A stretch of 64,000 nucleotides of DNA from Synechococcus sp. WH 5701 (GCF_000153045.1 NZ_CH724159.1:125357-189356); one strand, 5' to 3'; positions 30,862 through 40,202 are shown, numbered from the stretch's first letter. The notes: a model not told the origin generated them from the sequence alone. Numbers and translations are program-made.

Positions 30862-32952
30862 TCAGACCCGATTTGATCGATCACCTACCCGATACACCTT
30901 CATCACCTCATCCCCGAGGTGGTTGATCACCTTCACAGCAATGCGGCCGGTTGTGGGCTTGGCGAAAGGAACGGAGGTGTCGCTGTTGAGTGACTCCCAG
31001 GCTTCCTGATCGATCTCGGCCTTGAGGGAAGTTTTGAGGCTCTTGTAGGGATCATTCTGACCAAGGAAATAGGCTTGGCGCACGAAGAAGCTCTCGCCGT
31101 TGTAGTCGCTGTCAATGAACCAGCAGGCGATGTTGTCTGGTTCGTCGCTACGAACTTCACCGGTGGAGGGATCGAAGACGTCCACGCCGTTGATCTTCAC
31201 CTGGATCTGGTCATCAGGTGCATCGAGAATATCGATGTCGGGTTCGCCGAAGATAACGAACAGATTGCCCTTGCCGCTGTTGGCTAGATCCTGCTGCATG
31301 TGCAGATCGGCGTTCATGCGGGCCTTGAGCACGGGAATCGGGCCGAGCTTGTCGAACTCGGTGGACTGGGCTTCGTAGTTGAAGGCGCAGCTGATCAACA
31401 CGTTGAAGCCGGCATCAGCGCACTCCCGAGCAGCCTCCACCAGATCCACACGCGTGACAGTGCCGAACTCTGGACCGATGAAGATGCCGGCGGTTTTGAG
31501 GGTGCCATCGGCATCGCGGTAGCTGCCCTTGCCAGCAAGCAATTCGCCGGGCCATCCATCCAGGGATTCGAAGCTGATGCGGTCTTGCTTGTGGGCCTGT
31601 TGCACCCCGGCCACACGCAGGGTGTTGAGGATCATTTGGGCAAAGTCCGTGGCCCCCTCGGCTGTGGCCCCATGCTTCAGGGGGTCTGTGATGGTGTCGT
31701 CATCATTGACGATCATCGTGCGGTGGGGGCTCAGGCTCTCCACCGTGAATGGACCAGCGACGCGGACCTTCGATTTATCTTCGTAAGGTTTGTCGTAGAG
31801 GTATTCGGAATCGGCTTTCGCGGCGATGGAGGCATCAATCTCCTTTTGCCGTGCGATACGGGCATCCCACCAGTTGGCATGAAGGGTGATGGCCTGATCA
31901 GACCAGGTGGACTGGGTCTCGCGGGGGATCTCCCACTCCTGCCAGACCGTGCCAAGTGCCGTGTTTAGTTGTTCGCGCAGGGGCTCTAGCGTCGATTTCC
32001 ACTTCTCCCAGATCGTGTCGATCTCGGTGTTATTGGCGATTGATTTCAGCGTGATGTGGGGAACACGCTCATAAACAAAACCTTGGCGGATGTTACGCGA
32101 TACAGGATCAGCACTTGGCATTGAGCAAGTCAACTCAGCTTCCTTCAGCTTTCCTTCTGAAGAATCGGCCAACAGATAGTAAGGATAACGAGCACCCATG
32201 ATTCGCGCACGAGCCAATGCAAGTGCGACACGAGATGTGTCAATCGTGATCCATCGTCGTCCCCATTGCTCTGCAACAGTTGCAGTGGTGCCAGATCCAC
32301 ATGTGGGATCTAGTATAAGATCGCCTGGATCAGATGCCATAAGAATGCATCTCTGGATAACGGCTGGAGCGGTTTGAACTACATAGACTTTGTCAGGGCT
32401 ACCAGCAACATCAGTCCAAAGGTTTGACACTTCATAGGCCGGAAAGTCATCAAGAAAACGCTTGTATCGGAGAGTTGCCTTCCCCGCCCCTACACGAAGC
32501 GATTTAATGAGCCTGGCGAACCCCTCTTCCCCTGTTTTCCAGTAGCCAGACCTAGGCTTCCACTCCTTCCCCTGAAATACTACCGGAAATGAACCAGGAG
32601 GCCGATTAGAGACAAGTGACGTCCATTGATAATTCCGTCCATCTTCGTCCTTTTGGTCGTAGCGAGCCCCGGAACCATGTCCGATTCCGGCAGCCTTATC
32701 GCGATAAGGCTGCCTATATTTTAGATCTTGAACAGACTTTGCATACCAAAGGCAAATGTCAGCCACACTGGACAAATAACGCGCGCTTTGACCACCTGTT
32801 TTCTGGATAACAATCTCGCAAACAATGTTTTGATATCCAAACACTTCGTCCATCAAGGCTCTGGCACGATGAACGTTTTCATCCCCGATCTGGAGGAAGA
32901 TAGAGCCCGAGTCGGAAAGGAGGTCCCGAGCCGCGACTAACCTGTCCCTTAG
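30862..32952 (-). pseudogene. DNA methyltransferase (Mod-like), 5' end lost at ISa
   Basis: About 697 residues remain. They contain the region LRDRLVAARDLLSDSGSIFL right at the IS junction, YVVQTAPAVIQRCI, and the AdoMet-binding motif LDPTCGSGTTATVAEQW (about 215-231), typical of beta-class N6-adenine Mod proteins. The N-terminal part with the catalytic DPPY motif and target-entry region is absent, so enzyme activity is unlikely. The C-terminal 350 residues (to GRIAVKVINHLGDEVMKV) are the usual Mod extension. A TTG inside ISa (32965-32967) could start a truncated product. The 5' half is clearly more AT-rich than the 3' half. Confidence 0.82.
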
Positions 32953-34181
32953 GGAACCTCTGATCAAGACGCCTTAATCCGAATAATCTAGTCTCATTCT
33001 CATCAATGAGACGATACTGAGCAGATTTAGCCCACTTTTCGCTCAGAGAAGCCCTTGAAAAGACTTCAGGCAGTTCCCACCATTCGTTTTGGCTTGATTT
33101 CTGGATGATTATCGGTCTTTAGACACACTATACCCTTGCTTTACGCTGAATCAGGTATCCGTTCCCGTACCATCCAGAGGTTTGCCAGGGCAAAGAGCAA
33201 CTTCAGCTTGAGGTCGTTCTTGCGGATACCTCTGTAGAAGACCTTCCGGAAGCCGAACTGACATTTGATGATTCGAAAGGGATGTTCCACTTTGGCGCGG
33301 AAGTGGGCTTTCGCCGTCTCAATCAGATCAAGAAGCCTGCCCTCAGGTGTCTCTGGAAGCACTCTGCGCTGGCCGGGCTTCATCGCAATCCTGAACTCAG
33401 CCTCGCAGTCCTGGAAGTCGTTTCGTTTCTCGATGCCGATGTGGCCGGCATCGCCGTAGATGAGGCGTTCATCCCCATGGAGCCGTTCAGCTGCTGTGTT
33501 CAGCTCATGAACATTGGCGGCGGTGCTCTCAACAGAGTGGACCAGGCCAGATGCGGCATCAACTCCGATGTGGCAGCGCATTCCAAAGAACCACTGCTTG
33601 CCCTTGGCCACTGAGTGCATGTCAGGATCCCTCTCCTTGGCCTTGTTCTTGGTGGAGCTGGGGGCATTGATTATCGTGGCATCAAGGATCGTTCCTTCCC
33701 TCAGCATCACTCCTCTCTCGCTAAGCATCTGGTTCACACCCTCAAGAATCTGCTCCGCGATCCGGTGCTCTTCCAGCAGATGGCGAAAGTTGAGAATCGT
33801 CGTCTCATCAGGGATCCGGCCATCCATCGTCTCGATCCCTGCGAAGCGGCGGAAGCAGGGCGTATCGATCAGCATCTCCTCCATCAATGGATCTGAAAGC
33901 GTGAACCACTGCTGCAGCAGATGGATCCGCAGCATCACCTCCAAAGGAATCGGCGGACGACCTCCTTTGCTGGAGGGCTTGTGATACACGGGCTCAATCA
34001 AGGCCAGAAACGCTTCCCAGGGAACCGTGGCCTCCATCTCATCCAAGAAGCGCTGGCGGCGCGTCCTCTTTTTGGCGTAGATCTGCTCGTAGTCCGTGAA
34101 GCCCAGCTGGAGAGGGTCGGCCATCCGTTCCAGTCTCAGTCTTGGATCTGGACTGATTTTAGCGGGTTTTTCAGGGGTTCC
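32953..34181 (-). mobile_element. ISa copy 2 (IS5 family)
   Basis: Same 1229-bp length and ends as copy 1, inverted. The left flank is TTAG (32949-32952) but the right flank is TTAA (34182-34185), so the target duplication does not match, unlike copy 1. TTAA also borders ISb copy 2 on both sides. A rearrangement at the left end is likely (see findings). Confidence 0.88.
33141..34124 (-). CDS. IS5-family transposase of ISa copy 2
   Basis: The 327-residue protein is identical to the one at 1137-2120 with the same DDE residues, so both copies are recent. It faces away from ISb copy 2, whose transposase starts 130 bp further right on the other strand; the two start regions are back to back. The frame is intact. 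Confidence 0.92.
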   Translation of the reverse strand: MADPLQLGFTDYEQIYAKKRTRRQRFLDEMEATVPWEAFLALIEPVYHKPSSKGGRPPIPLEVMLRIHLLQQWFTLSDPLMEEMLIDTPCFRRFAGIETMDGRIPDETTILNFRHLLEEHRIAEQILEGVNQMLSERGVMLREGTILDATIINAPSSTKNKAKERDPDMHSVAKGKQWFFGMRCHIGVDAASGLVHSVESTAANVHELNTAAERLHGDERLIYGDAGHIGIEKRNDFQDCEAEFRIAMKPGQRRVLPETPEGRLLDLIETAKAHFRAKVEHPFRIIKCQFGFRKVFYRGIRKNDLKLKLLFALANLWMVRERIPDSA

Positions 34182-34185
34182 TTAA

Positions 34186-35403
34186 GGAGACTCTGGAAAA
34201 CCCGAGCCATCCGCGCGAAAATATCCCTGTAATCGCAGGCGCGGACTGGGTTCATGGGCAGCAAGCAGCTCGGATTCGGTGATTACGAGCAGACCACGGC
34301 CAAGAAGCGCACGAGGCGCGAGCGTTTTTTGGCCGAAATGGAGAAGGTGGTGCCGTGGAAAGCGCTGATTGATCTGATCGAGCCCTACTACCCCAAGACC
34401 AGCCCCAAGGGTGGTCGCCCGCCCTATCCGCTGGCAACCATGCTGCGAATCCATCTTCTGCAGCAGTGGTACGACCTCAGCGATCCAGCGATGGAGGATA
34501 CGCTGATCGAGGTGCCGACGATGCGCCGGTTTGCAGGGATCGACATGATCAGCGACCGGATCCCTGATGAGACCACCATTCTCGCGTTCCGGCACTTGCT
34601 GGAGAAGAACGATCTCGGCAAACAGATCTTTGAGGTGGTCAAAGCCCACCTCAAGGCCAACGGCATGGCGATGAAGCAGGGCACGATCATTGATGCCACT
34701 TTGATCGCGGCGCCCAGCTCCACCAAAAATAAGAAGAAGGAGAGGGATCCGGAGATGCACCAGACCTGCAAGGGCAAGCAGTGGTACTTCGGGATGAAAG
34801 TCCACATCGGCGTGGATAGCGAGAACGGCCTCATCCACTCAGTGGAAACCACAGCTGCCAATGTGCACGACCTAACCCCAGCCTCTGATCTCCTGCACGG
34901 CGAGGAGACCCTGGTCTATGCAGATGCCGGCTACCAGGGAATCGAGAAGCGAGACGAGATGCAAGGCCGCGGGATCGGCTTCCGCGTCGCCATGCGACCC
35001 GGAAGGCGCCGAGTGCTGCCGGATACGCCGGAGGGTCGACTGGATGATCTGGTCGAAACTGCCAAAGCGCATATCCGCGCCAAAGGAGAGCATCCGTTTC
35101 GGGTGATCAAACAGCAGTTCGGCTTTCAGAAGACCCGGCTGCGGGGAATGCTCAAGAACCGCTGCAAAGTGAATGTGCTGGTAGCCCTCTCGAACCTGTT
35201 CATGGCACGTCGCAGGTTGCTATGCAGTACGTGATCAGGGGATCAGTGTGCCTGTCGAGGGAAAGAATCGGCCAACATGGGCACATTTTGGCACCCGAAA
35301 GGGGGATATCAGGCCAAGCCAACCTCAGATCCGCCAAAAATTGTTCATTCCGAGCAAATTGCATCCTTGGCCCCTCTTTCAGGGCTCGTTGCCCAGAGGC
35401 TCC
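34186..35403 (+). mobile_element. ISb copy 2 (IS5 family)
   Basis: The 1218-bp element starts GGAGACTCTGG and ends CCAGAGGCTCC, with TTAA on both sides (34182-34185, 35404-35407). Thus it is a normal insertion, and its left target copy is shared with the right end of ISa copy 2. Its right end contains an outward frame (see 35248 in the findings). Confidence 0.92.
34254..35234 (+). CDS. IS5-family transposase of ISb copy 2
   Basis: The 326-residue protein is identical to that at 24785-25765, with intact DDE residues. The gene lies 68 bp inside the left repeat. After its stop the remaining 170 bp of the element contain an AGGGG-preceded GTG (35248) that opens an outward frame running into the neighbouring sigma factor fragment. 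Confidence 0.92.
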   Translation: MGSKQLGFGDYEQTTAKKRTRRERFLAEMEKVVPWKALIDLIEPYYPKTSPKGGRPPYPLATMLRIHLLQQWYDLSDPAMEDTLIEVPTMRRFAGIDMISDRIPDETTILAFRHLLEKNDLGKQIFEVVKAHLKANGMAMKQGTIIDATLIAAPSSTKNKKKERDPEMHQTCKGKQWYFGMKVHIGVDSENGLIHSVETTAANVHDLTPASDLLHGEETLVYADAGYQGIEKRDEMQGRGIGFRVAMRPGRRRVLPDTPEGRLDDLVETAKAHIRAKGEHPFRVIKQQFGFQKTRLRGMLKNRCKVNVLVALSNLFMARRRLLCST

Positions 35404-35652
35404 TTAATCCCAGATGAGCAGGTTCTGACCCCAGACGACGACTACACGTGGCTGCATGAACAAGTTCAGGCTCTTGACTCTCGTGAGCGGCACTTGCTTC
35501 AACTACGTTATGGCGAGGAGAAGAACCGTTCTTACTCAGAGGTAGCCGGCTGCATGGGGATGACCAAGGAGTGTGCGCAGAGCCTTGAACGACGAGCGCT
35601 GCGCAAGCTGCGACGTCGACTCACGCCCGTGCTCAATCCTCGTGGGGCTTGA
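35404..35652 (+). pseudogene. C-terminal fragment of a sigma-70 factor (region 4)
   Basis: About 82 residues remain: QVQALDSRERHLLQLRYG, then SYSEVAGCMGMTKECAQSLERRALRKLRRRL, a clear sigma region 4 with helix-turn-helix as in cyanobacterial group 2/3 sigma factors. Regions 1-3 are missing because the sequence stops at the ISb target site and the other side (methyltransferase) is unrelated. The frame is in phase with a 52-codon frame inside ISb, so a fusion peptide could be made, but it would lack the core-binding region 2. Confidence 0.75.
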
Positions 35653-35927
35653 TCTCTATTCAGCCAATCCACCGAACCCATTGATCAAGGCAAAGGGGTG
35701 CTGCACATCTGCCGCCGATCCGGCCTACCATGTTGCTTGCATCTGTCAATGGCCTGACTAGACAGGGGTATGGCTCTGCTGCAGCCAGCACCGTTAACGA
35801 AGGCCTGACATGAAACTCTTCAGACATCCATGCTCTCCTTGGGCATACTGCTGCGCTGTTGATGGTTCAGCCGCCGGTAATGGCATTCTCTGCTGGCCCC
35901 TCCCTGCCCCCCATTCCAATCGGAACC
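35653..35927. other. Gene-free stretch right of the IS pair
   Basis: No supported gene is seen between the sigma fragment and the CsbD remnant. Short frames here lack protein-like composition. Confidence 0.5.
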
Positions 35928-36053
35928 ATGAGCTAAGCCATCAAAGCCACGGCCAAGAACGCTGAAGCCAAGCTTCAATCGGCCATGGACGAAGTCAAGC
36001 AAGGCCAGGCCGCCGCGATCTCCTTCCGGCATCAATCTGCACGTAGTCCGTAA
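35928..36053 (+). pseudogene. CsbD-like gene remnant with early stop
   Basis: ATG AGC is followed by TAA and then AIKATAKNAEAKLQSAMDEV, which is the typical CsbD N-terminal repeat (KATAKN.EGK.Q.AMGEV). The third codon is a stop and the normal second repeat is missing (SFRHQSARSP instead). Intact CsbD relatives lie at 39728 and 40203. The 36054-36148 gap after it shows nothing. Confidence 0.6.
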
Positions 36054-36148
36054 ATCCCTGCTGGAAGGGGCGGCCTATCCGATACAGACTCAGTATTGGA
36101 ACTGGATGGACTCTAGCGGGTTCTTCAGATGGTATCTGATCCCATTCT

Positions 36149-38269
36149 TCACTTGGTTATCATCACATCAACACCGGGCGTTCGCCGCCGCACCATGACG
36201 CCGGTGTCGTGCTCGCTGCGATGCAGCTGCAGGTCGATCTCCTCCTCGCCGAGCCGCAGCCCGTTGACTTCAAGCAGGTTGATGCCCTTCGGGAGCACCG
36301 GCTTCCGGAACAGCACCTCCACCCGGTCCGTCTCGGCGTCGCGTCCGATGCCCATTCCGGTGATCGCTTCCAGCAAACCGAACACCGAGCCGCTGGCCCA
36401 GGCTTGGGGGCTGCAAGCCACCGGGTAGAGGGTGGGGTCTTCGTCGTCGCGACGCGGGAATCCGCAGAACAACTCGGGCAGCCGGTACTGCGGCAGCGCC
36501 CGGGCCGTGTCGAACAAGCCAGTGAGGATTCGCATCGCCTCTGGCATGTGGCCGTAGCGGGCCAGGCCCATGGCGATCAAAGCGTTGTCGTGGGGCCAGA
36601 CCGAGCCGTTGTGGTAACTCATCGGGTTGTAACGGACCTCTCGTTCATCGAGAGTGCGCACGCCCCAGCCGTTGAAGCTGGTGGGCGCAAGCAGCTGGCG
36701 GGCCACCGACGCCGCCGCGTCGCGACTGGCGATGCCGGTCCAGAGGCAGTGGCCTGCGTTGGAGGTGCGCACGGCACAGGGTGTGCCCTCGCCGTCGAGT
36801 GCCAGGGCATAGGTACCGATGGCATCGCACCAGAAAGCCGAATGGAAGCGGCGGCGCAGCTGATGGGCTTCCTCGCGCAACTGCTCGGCTTGGGCGGTAC
36901 GTCCGAAGCGATGCTCAATGCCTGCCATGGCGCGGCGGGCCCCGTAGGCATAGGCCTGTACCTCGCAAAGGGCAATCGAACCCTCGGCCAGACGACCGTC
37001 TGCGTGGTGGATGGCATCGTCGGAATCCTTCCACCCCTGGTTGCGAAGGCCGCCCTGGGCGGCGCACTGGTAGCGCAGGAATCCGTCCTGGCTACGCGCT
37101 TCGGCGGCCCTGATCCAGGCCAGGGCCAGCTCCAGCGCCGGCCGCAGGTGGTCAATGAACGACTTGTCATCGCTGCGCAGGAGATAGTCGCCCGCCAGGA
37201 TCAGGAACAGGGGCGTGGCATCCACGGAGCCGTAGTACCGGGCGAATGGCACCTCCCCCAGGGCCGCCATTTCGCCCAGACGGGCTTCATGCAGGATCTT
37301 TCCTGGTTCGGCATCGACCGTTGGGTCGATGTGGCTGGCTTGATGGTCCGCCAGGTAGCCGAGCACGCCGCGGGCCAGGCGCGGTTCCACCAGGAGCATC
37401 TGGCGGGCGGTGATCAGCCCATCACGGCCGAAGGGGCAGCTGAACCAGGGAACGCCGGCGTAGGGGTAGAGGCCGTGCTCGAGCTGGCTGGAGAGCAGAT
37501 GCACATCCGACATGGAGCGGGCCACCCAGCAGTTGAACGCCTGGTTGTCGGTGGCGATGGAGGCCGCCTGGCGCTGGCTGTCGCGCAAACGCTCGTTCGT
37601 CGCCGCGAGTGCGGCATCGAAGGCCTCTTCAACCGCAACACGATCGTCGGCGGGATGGAAATCCAGCAGGAGATGGACGCGACGGGTGCAGCGAGGTTCC
37701 AGTTGCAGGATCAGATTGATGTGGGTTTCACCCACCTCCGCCGCCACACCTCCCACCCGCAGGAGCGTGCGGCGATCCTCCCCGTCGAGCCCGCCGTAAG
37801 CCACTTCCAGGACGTCCTGGGTGTGCTGGCGGACCGTGCGCCCGCGCCGCGAACGTTGGTGTCCGCGGATCTCGAAGATGTCGCGAAAATCGGCGTCGAA
37901 GCGCAGGGTCAACGGCAGCAAGACCGCACCGTTCAGATAACTGGTGAAATCGAGGGCCTGCAAACAGCTCGTGGGGGTCAGAACAGTGCTGCGCTTCAGG
38001 TGCACGGACCCGGGCGGGGGCGCACCGGGCCCGTCGATGTCGTTGCTGAGATGGCTCATGTGAAGCCCCATCTCCTCACTCTCGGCGGAGCTCAGCACGA
38101 TCGGGGACTGATCCCAGAGCAGGAGTTCCAGGCGGCTCACATGGCGAGCGCCGCGGTGAAAGATGCCGGAATCGGGATGGGTCTCGGGGCAGATTTCACC
38201 CCGGCGATCGAGCATCGCAAAGGTTTCCCCATTCTTGAGAACGAACGGGGGGAGCAGATCATGCGGCAT
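36149..38269 (-). CDS. Amylo-alpha-1,6-glucosidase-like glycogen debranching enzyme
   Basis: From ATG 38269 (MPHDLLPPFVLKNGETF) the protein has about 706 residues. It has an N-terminal GDE-type beta domain (to about 240: GIFHRGARHVSRLELLLW, LTLRFDADFRDIFEIRG) and a C-terminal (alpha/alpha)6 domain (YAGVPWFSCPFGRDGLIT, DATPLFLILAGDYL, GWKDSDDAIHHADG, YNPMSYHNGSVWPHDNALIA). Such enzymes remove alpha-1,6 branches of glycogen or related glucans. The start overlaps the stop of the glycosyltransferase gene by 11 bp, so the two are coupled. The 40-residue upstream extension lies inside the neighbouring gene and is rejected. Confidence 0.88.
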   Translation of the reverse strand: MPHDLLPPFVLKNGETFAMLDRRGEICPETHPDSGIFHRGARHVSRLELLLWDQSPIVLSSAESEEMGLHMSHLSNDIDGPGAPPPGSVHLKRSTVLTPTSCLQALDFTSYLNGAVLLPLTLRFDADFRDIFEIRGHQRSRRGRTVRQHTQDVLEVAYGGLDGEDRRTLLRVGGVAAEVGETHINLILQLEPRCTRRVHLLLDFHPADDRVAVEEAFDAALAATNERLRDSQRQAASIATDNQAFNCWVARSMSDVHLLSSQLEHGLYPYAGVPWFSCPFGRDGLITARQMLLVEPRLARGVLGYLADHQASHIDPTVDAEPGKILHEARLGEMAALGEVPFARYYGSVDATPLFLILAGDYLLRSDDKSFIDHLRPALELALAWIRAAEARSQDGFLRYQCAAQGGLRNQGWKDSDDAIHHADGRLAEGSIALCEVQAYAYGARRAMAGIEHRFGRTAQAEQLREEAHQLRRRFHSAFWCDAIGTYALALDGEGTPCAVRTSNAGHCLWTGIASRDAAASVARQLLAPTSFNGWGVRTLDEREVRYNPMSYHNGSVWPHDNALIAMGLARYGHMPEAMRILTGLFDTARALPQYRLPELFCGFPRRDDEDPTLYPVACSPQAWASGSVFGLLEAITGMGIGRDAETDRVEVLFRKPVLPKGINLLEVNGLRLGEEEIDLQLHRSEHDTGVMVRRRTPGVDVMITK

Positions 38270-39338
38270 GAGAACACGCTGCAAGGAGCCTGGCCGGGGA
38301 GGGGCTGCGACGGGCCTCGATCTGGCGCTGGAAGAGACGTTCGTAGTCGGCCGCCTGCCGGGCGACTGTGAAACGCTGCTCGAAATCATGGCGAACCCGC
38401 CGGCGATCCAGTCGCTCGATCCCCCGTACCGCCGTCACGGCCTCCTCGATCGTTTCCACCAGCAGGCCGTTGAGGCCGGGCCGAATCACCTCGGGGGTGG
38501 AGCCGTTGCGCCAGGCAATCACGGGCGTACCGCAGGCGTTGGCTTCGATCATCACCAAGCCGAAGGGTTCGGGCCAGTCGATCGGGAACAGCAGAGCCAG
38601 GGCGTTGCCGAGCAGCTCCTGCTTGCCGGCATCATCGACCTCCCCAATGAACTCGACCAGTGGATTTTCACGCAACAGAGGTTCAATGGTGGCGTGGAAA
38701 TAGTCCAGATCAACGGCATCGATCTTGGCGGCTACCTTGAGGGGCAGGCCCAGAGCGGTGGCGATGGCGATGGCACGGTCAAGACGCTTCTCGGGTGAAA
38801 TCCGCCCCACGAAGGCCAGGTATTCAGAGGGTGACGGCTGGAAGCGGTACAGATCTGTGGGCAGACCATGGTGAATGGTGCCGAGCCAGTGAGCCCCAGG
38901 CAGAGGCCCCCGCTGGGATTCCGAGATCGACACCAGGGGCACCGGATTGAAATCCCATTGGAGTTGGGCCATTTCCGGGCCCGTCAGGGGCCCGTGCAGG
39001 GTGTGGAGCTGCGCCACCGGCAGGCGGGCGATGCCGGGGTGGAGGCCATGGCCGGTATGGAAATGGACAATGTCGAAGCGATCGAGCTGAGCGATCACCT
39101 GATCAAGCTGGCGACCCTCTGGCACCCGTGGATCTCCCCGATAGCCGGCCGGCCTGAGGGCTCGTGGCACGCAGGGGAAGAGCTCGGCGCTGGTGAGGGA
39201 GTCACCGCTGGCAAACAGCACGACCTCATGACCACGGTTGACGAATTCTTCTGTGAGATAGTGAACAACTCGCTCCGTTCCGCCATATCGCAGCGGCGGT
39301 ACGCTTTCAAAAAGTGGTGATATCTGGGCAATACGCAT
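38259..39338 (-). CDS. Glycosyltransferase family 4 (GT-B)
   Basis: The 359-residue protein has the GT4 layout: MRIAQISPLFESVPPLRYGGTERVV (key part PPLRYGGTERVV) for the acceptor domain, IVHFHTGHG, YLAFVGRISPEKRLDRAI at the inter-domain start, and the donor-binding EPFGLVMIEANACGTPVIA (about 275-293) with the ExxxxxxxE pair. It transfers a sugar from an NDP donor. The coupling with a glucan debranching enzyme suggests a role in glucan or stress-sugar metabolism; the donor is not known. Confidence 0.88.
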   Translation of the reverse strand: MRIAQISPLFESVPPLRYGGTERVVHYLTEEFVNRGHEVVLFASGDSLTSAELFPCVPRALRPAGYRGDPRVPEGRQLDQVIAQLDRFDIVHFHTGHGLHPGIARLPVAQLHTLHGPLTGPEMAQLQWDFNPVPLVSISESQRGPLPGAHWLGTIHHGLPTDLYRFQPSPSEYLAFVGRISPEKRLDRAIAIATALGLPLKVAAKIDAVDLDYFHATIEPLLRENPLVEFIGEVDDAGKQELLGNALALLFPIDWPEPFGLVMIEANACGTPVIAWRNGSTPEVIRPGLNGLLVETIEEAVTAVRGIERLDRRRVRHDFEQRFTVARQAADYERLFQRQIEARRSPSPARLLAACSHAA

Positions 39339-39727
39339 CGGTTTGCTCTTAAAGGATTAACTGGCAGCCCACCCCTATGGGCGCCCAGAATGCACATCTG
39401 CGGTCACCGAGGTGGCGCAGCAGGGGTTGGCAGCAATCTGCTCTTATTTGAAACGTAGGCAGGAAACAGTGGCGATGCGTCGAGAAAGGTGAATTACTGA
39501 CACAGAACACAAGCTCACGGGATCAGGGCAGCACAGTTGAGCTAGCTACAGCGTTGACCGTTATGTTGCCGTAGATAAGGGGCACATCTGCAGCAGTCAA
39601 ACAACAGTTTCAGGCCCATAGTGAAAGGAGAGGGGCTATGGCGTGACATGCGAACGGATTTGCTCTGGCAGCAATCTGGCCGTTCCATAGGCTCTGGCAT
39701 TGATCTCACACCCTTGCGGACCTGATC
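39339..39727. other. Divergent intergenic region, GT4 and CsbD genes
   Basis: No gene is supported in this 389-bp stretch. It separates the leftward GT4 gene from the rightward CsbD gene and should contain both promoters; no clear motif stands out. Confidence 0.5.
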
Positions 39728-39913
39728 ATGAACAATCTCCAGTTCAAAGGTGAATGGCATGAATTGAAAGGGAAGCTCAGGCAGAAGTTCGCCGATCTCA
39801 CCGATGACGACTTGGCCTACACCGAGGGTCAGGAAGAGGAATTGCTTGGCCATCTGCAGAAGAAGCTTGGCAAGAGCCAAGAAGAGATCACCCAGCTGAT
39901 CAACACTCCTTAG
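39728..39913 (+). CDS. CsbD-family stress protein
   Basis: The 61-residue protein has the CsbD pattern: [26 protein letters not shown], then [21 protein letters not shown]. These small soluble proteins are induced by general stress and their biochemical role is unclear. It is followed 10 bp later by a DUF1328 gene, a combination frequent in bacteria and suggestive of one stress operon. Confidence 0.92.
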   Translation: MNNLQFKGEWHELKGKLRQKFADLTDDDLAYTEGQEEELLGHLQKKLGKSQEEITQLINTP

Positions 39914-39923
39914 GAGCTCTGTC

Positions 39924-40088
39924 GTGCTGAACTACGCCATAACCTTTTTGGTCATTGCGATCGTCGCTGCCGTCCTCGGCTTCAGTGGTATCGCCGGATC
40001 AGCTGCGAGCATCGCCCAGATCCTGTTTCTTGTGTTTCTCGTGCTTGCCGTGATCTCTTTCCTCACCGGCCGGCGCAGTTCGATATGA
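39924..40088 (+). CDS. DUF1328 small membrane protein
   Basis: The 54-residue protein (GTG start, AGGAG ribosome site 8 bp upstream) has two hydrophobic helices: [19 protein letters not shown] and [16 protein letters not shown], ending GRRSSI. This is the complete DUF1328 (YtjA-like) pattern, with the FSGIAG turn. It is located in the inner membrane and is linked to stress response. It is too short for most gene finders. Confidence 0.88.
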   Translation: MLNYAITFLVIAIVAAVLGFSGIAGSAASIAQILFLVFLVLAVISFLTGRRSSI

Positions 40089-40202
40089 ATGGCTGCGTGA
40101 ATCACGATGTTCTGACCGGATTATTGAGCAACATTGGGCATGCTGCATGGATTGCCATAGTTTTTTATCGCTAAACCTCGTTTCCCCCTCGCCATCGTCA
40201 CC

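Noticed and set aside
30862-32952. Ordinary type III restriction-modification system
   Set aside because: The methyltransferase is Mod-like, but the adjacent genes are SF1 helicases and an exonuclease, not a DEAD-box Res subunit with endonuclease domain.
36209-38371. 720-codon plus-strand frame opposite the debranching enzyme
   Set aside because: The minus strand carries the recognisable GDE domains; the plus frame is a GC-driven shadow.
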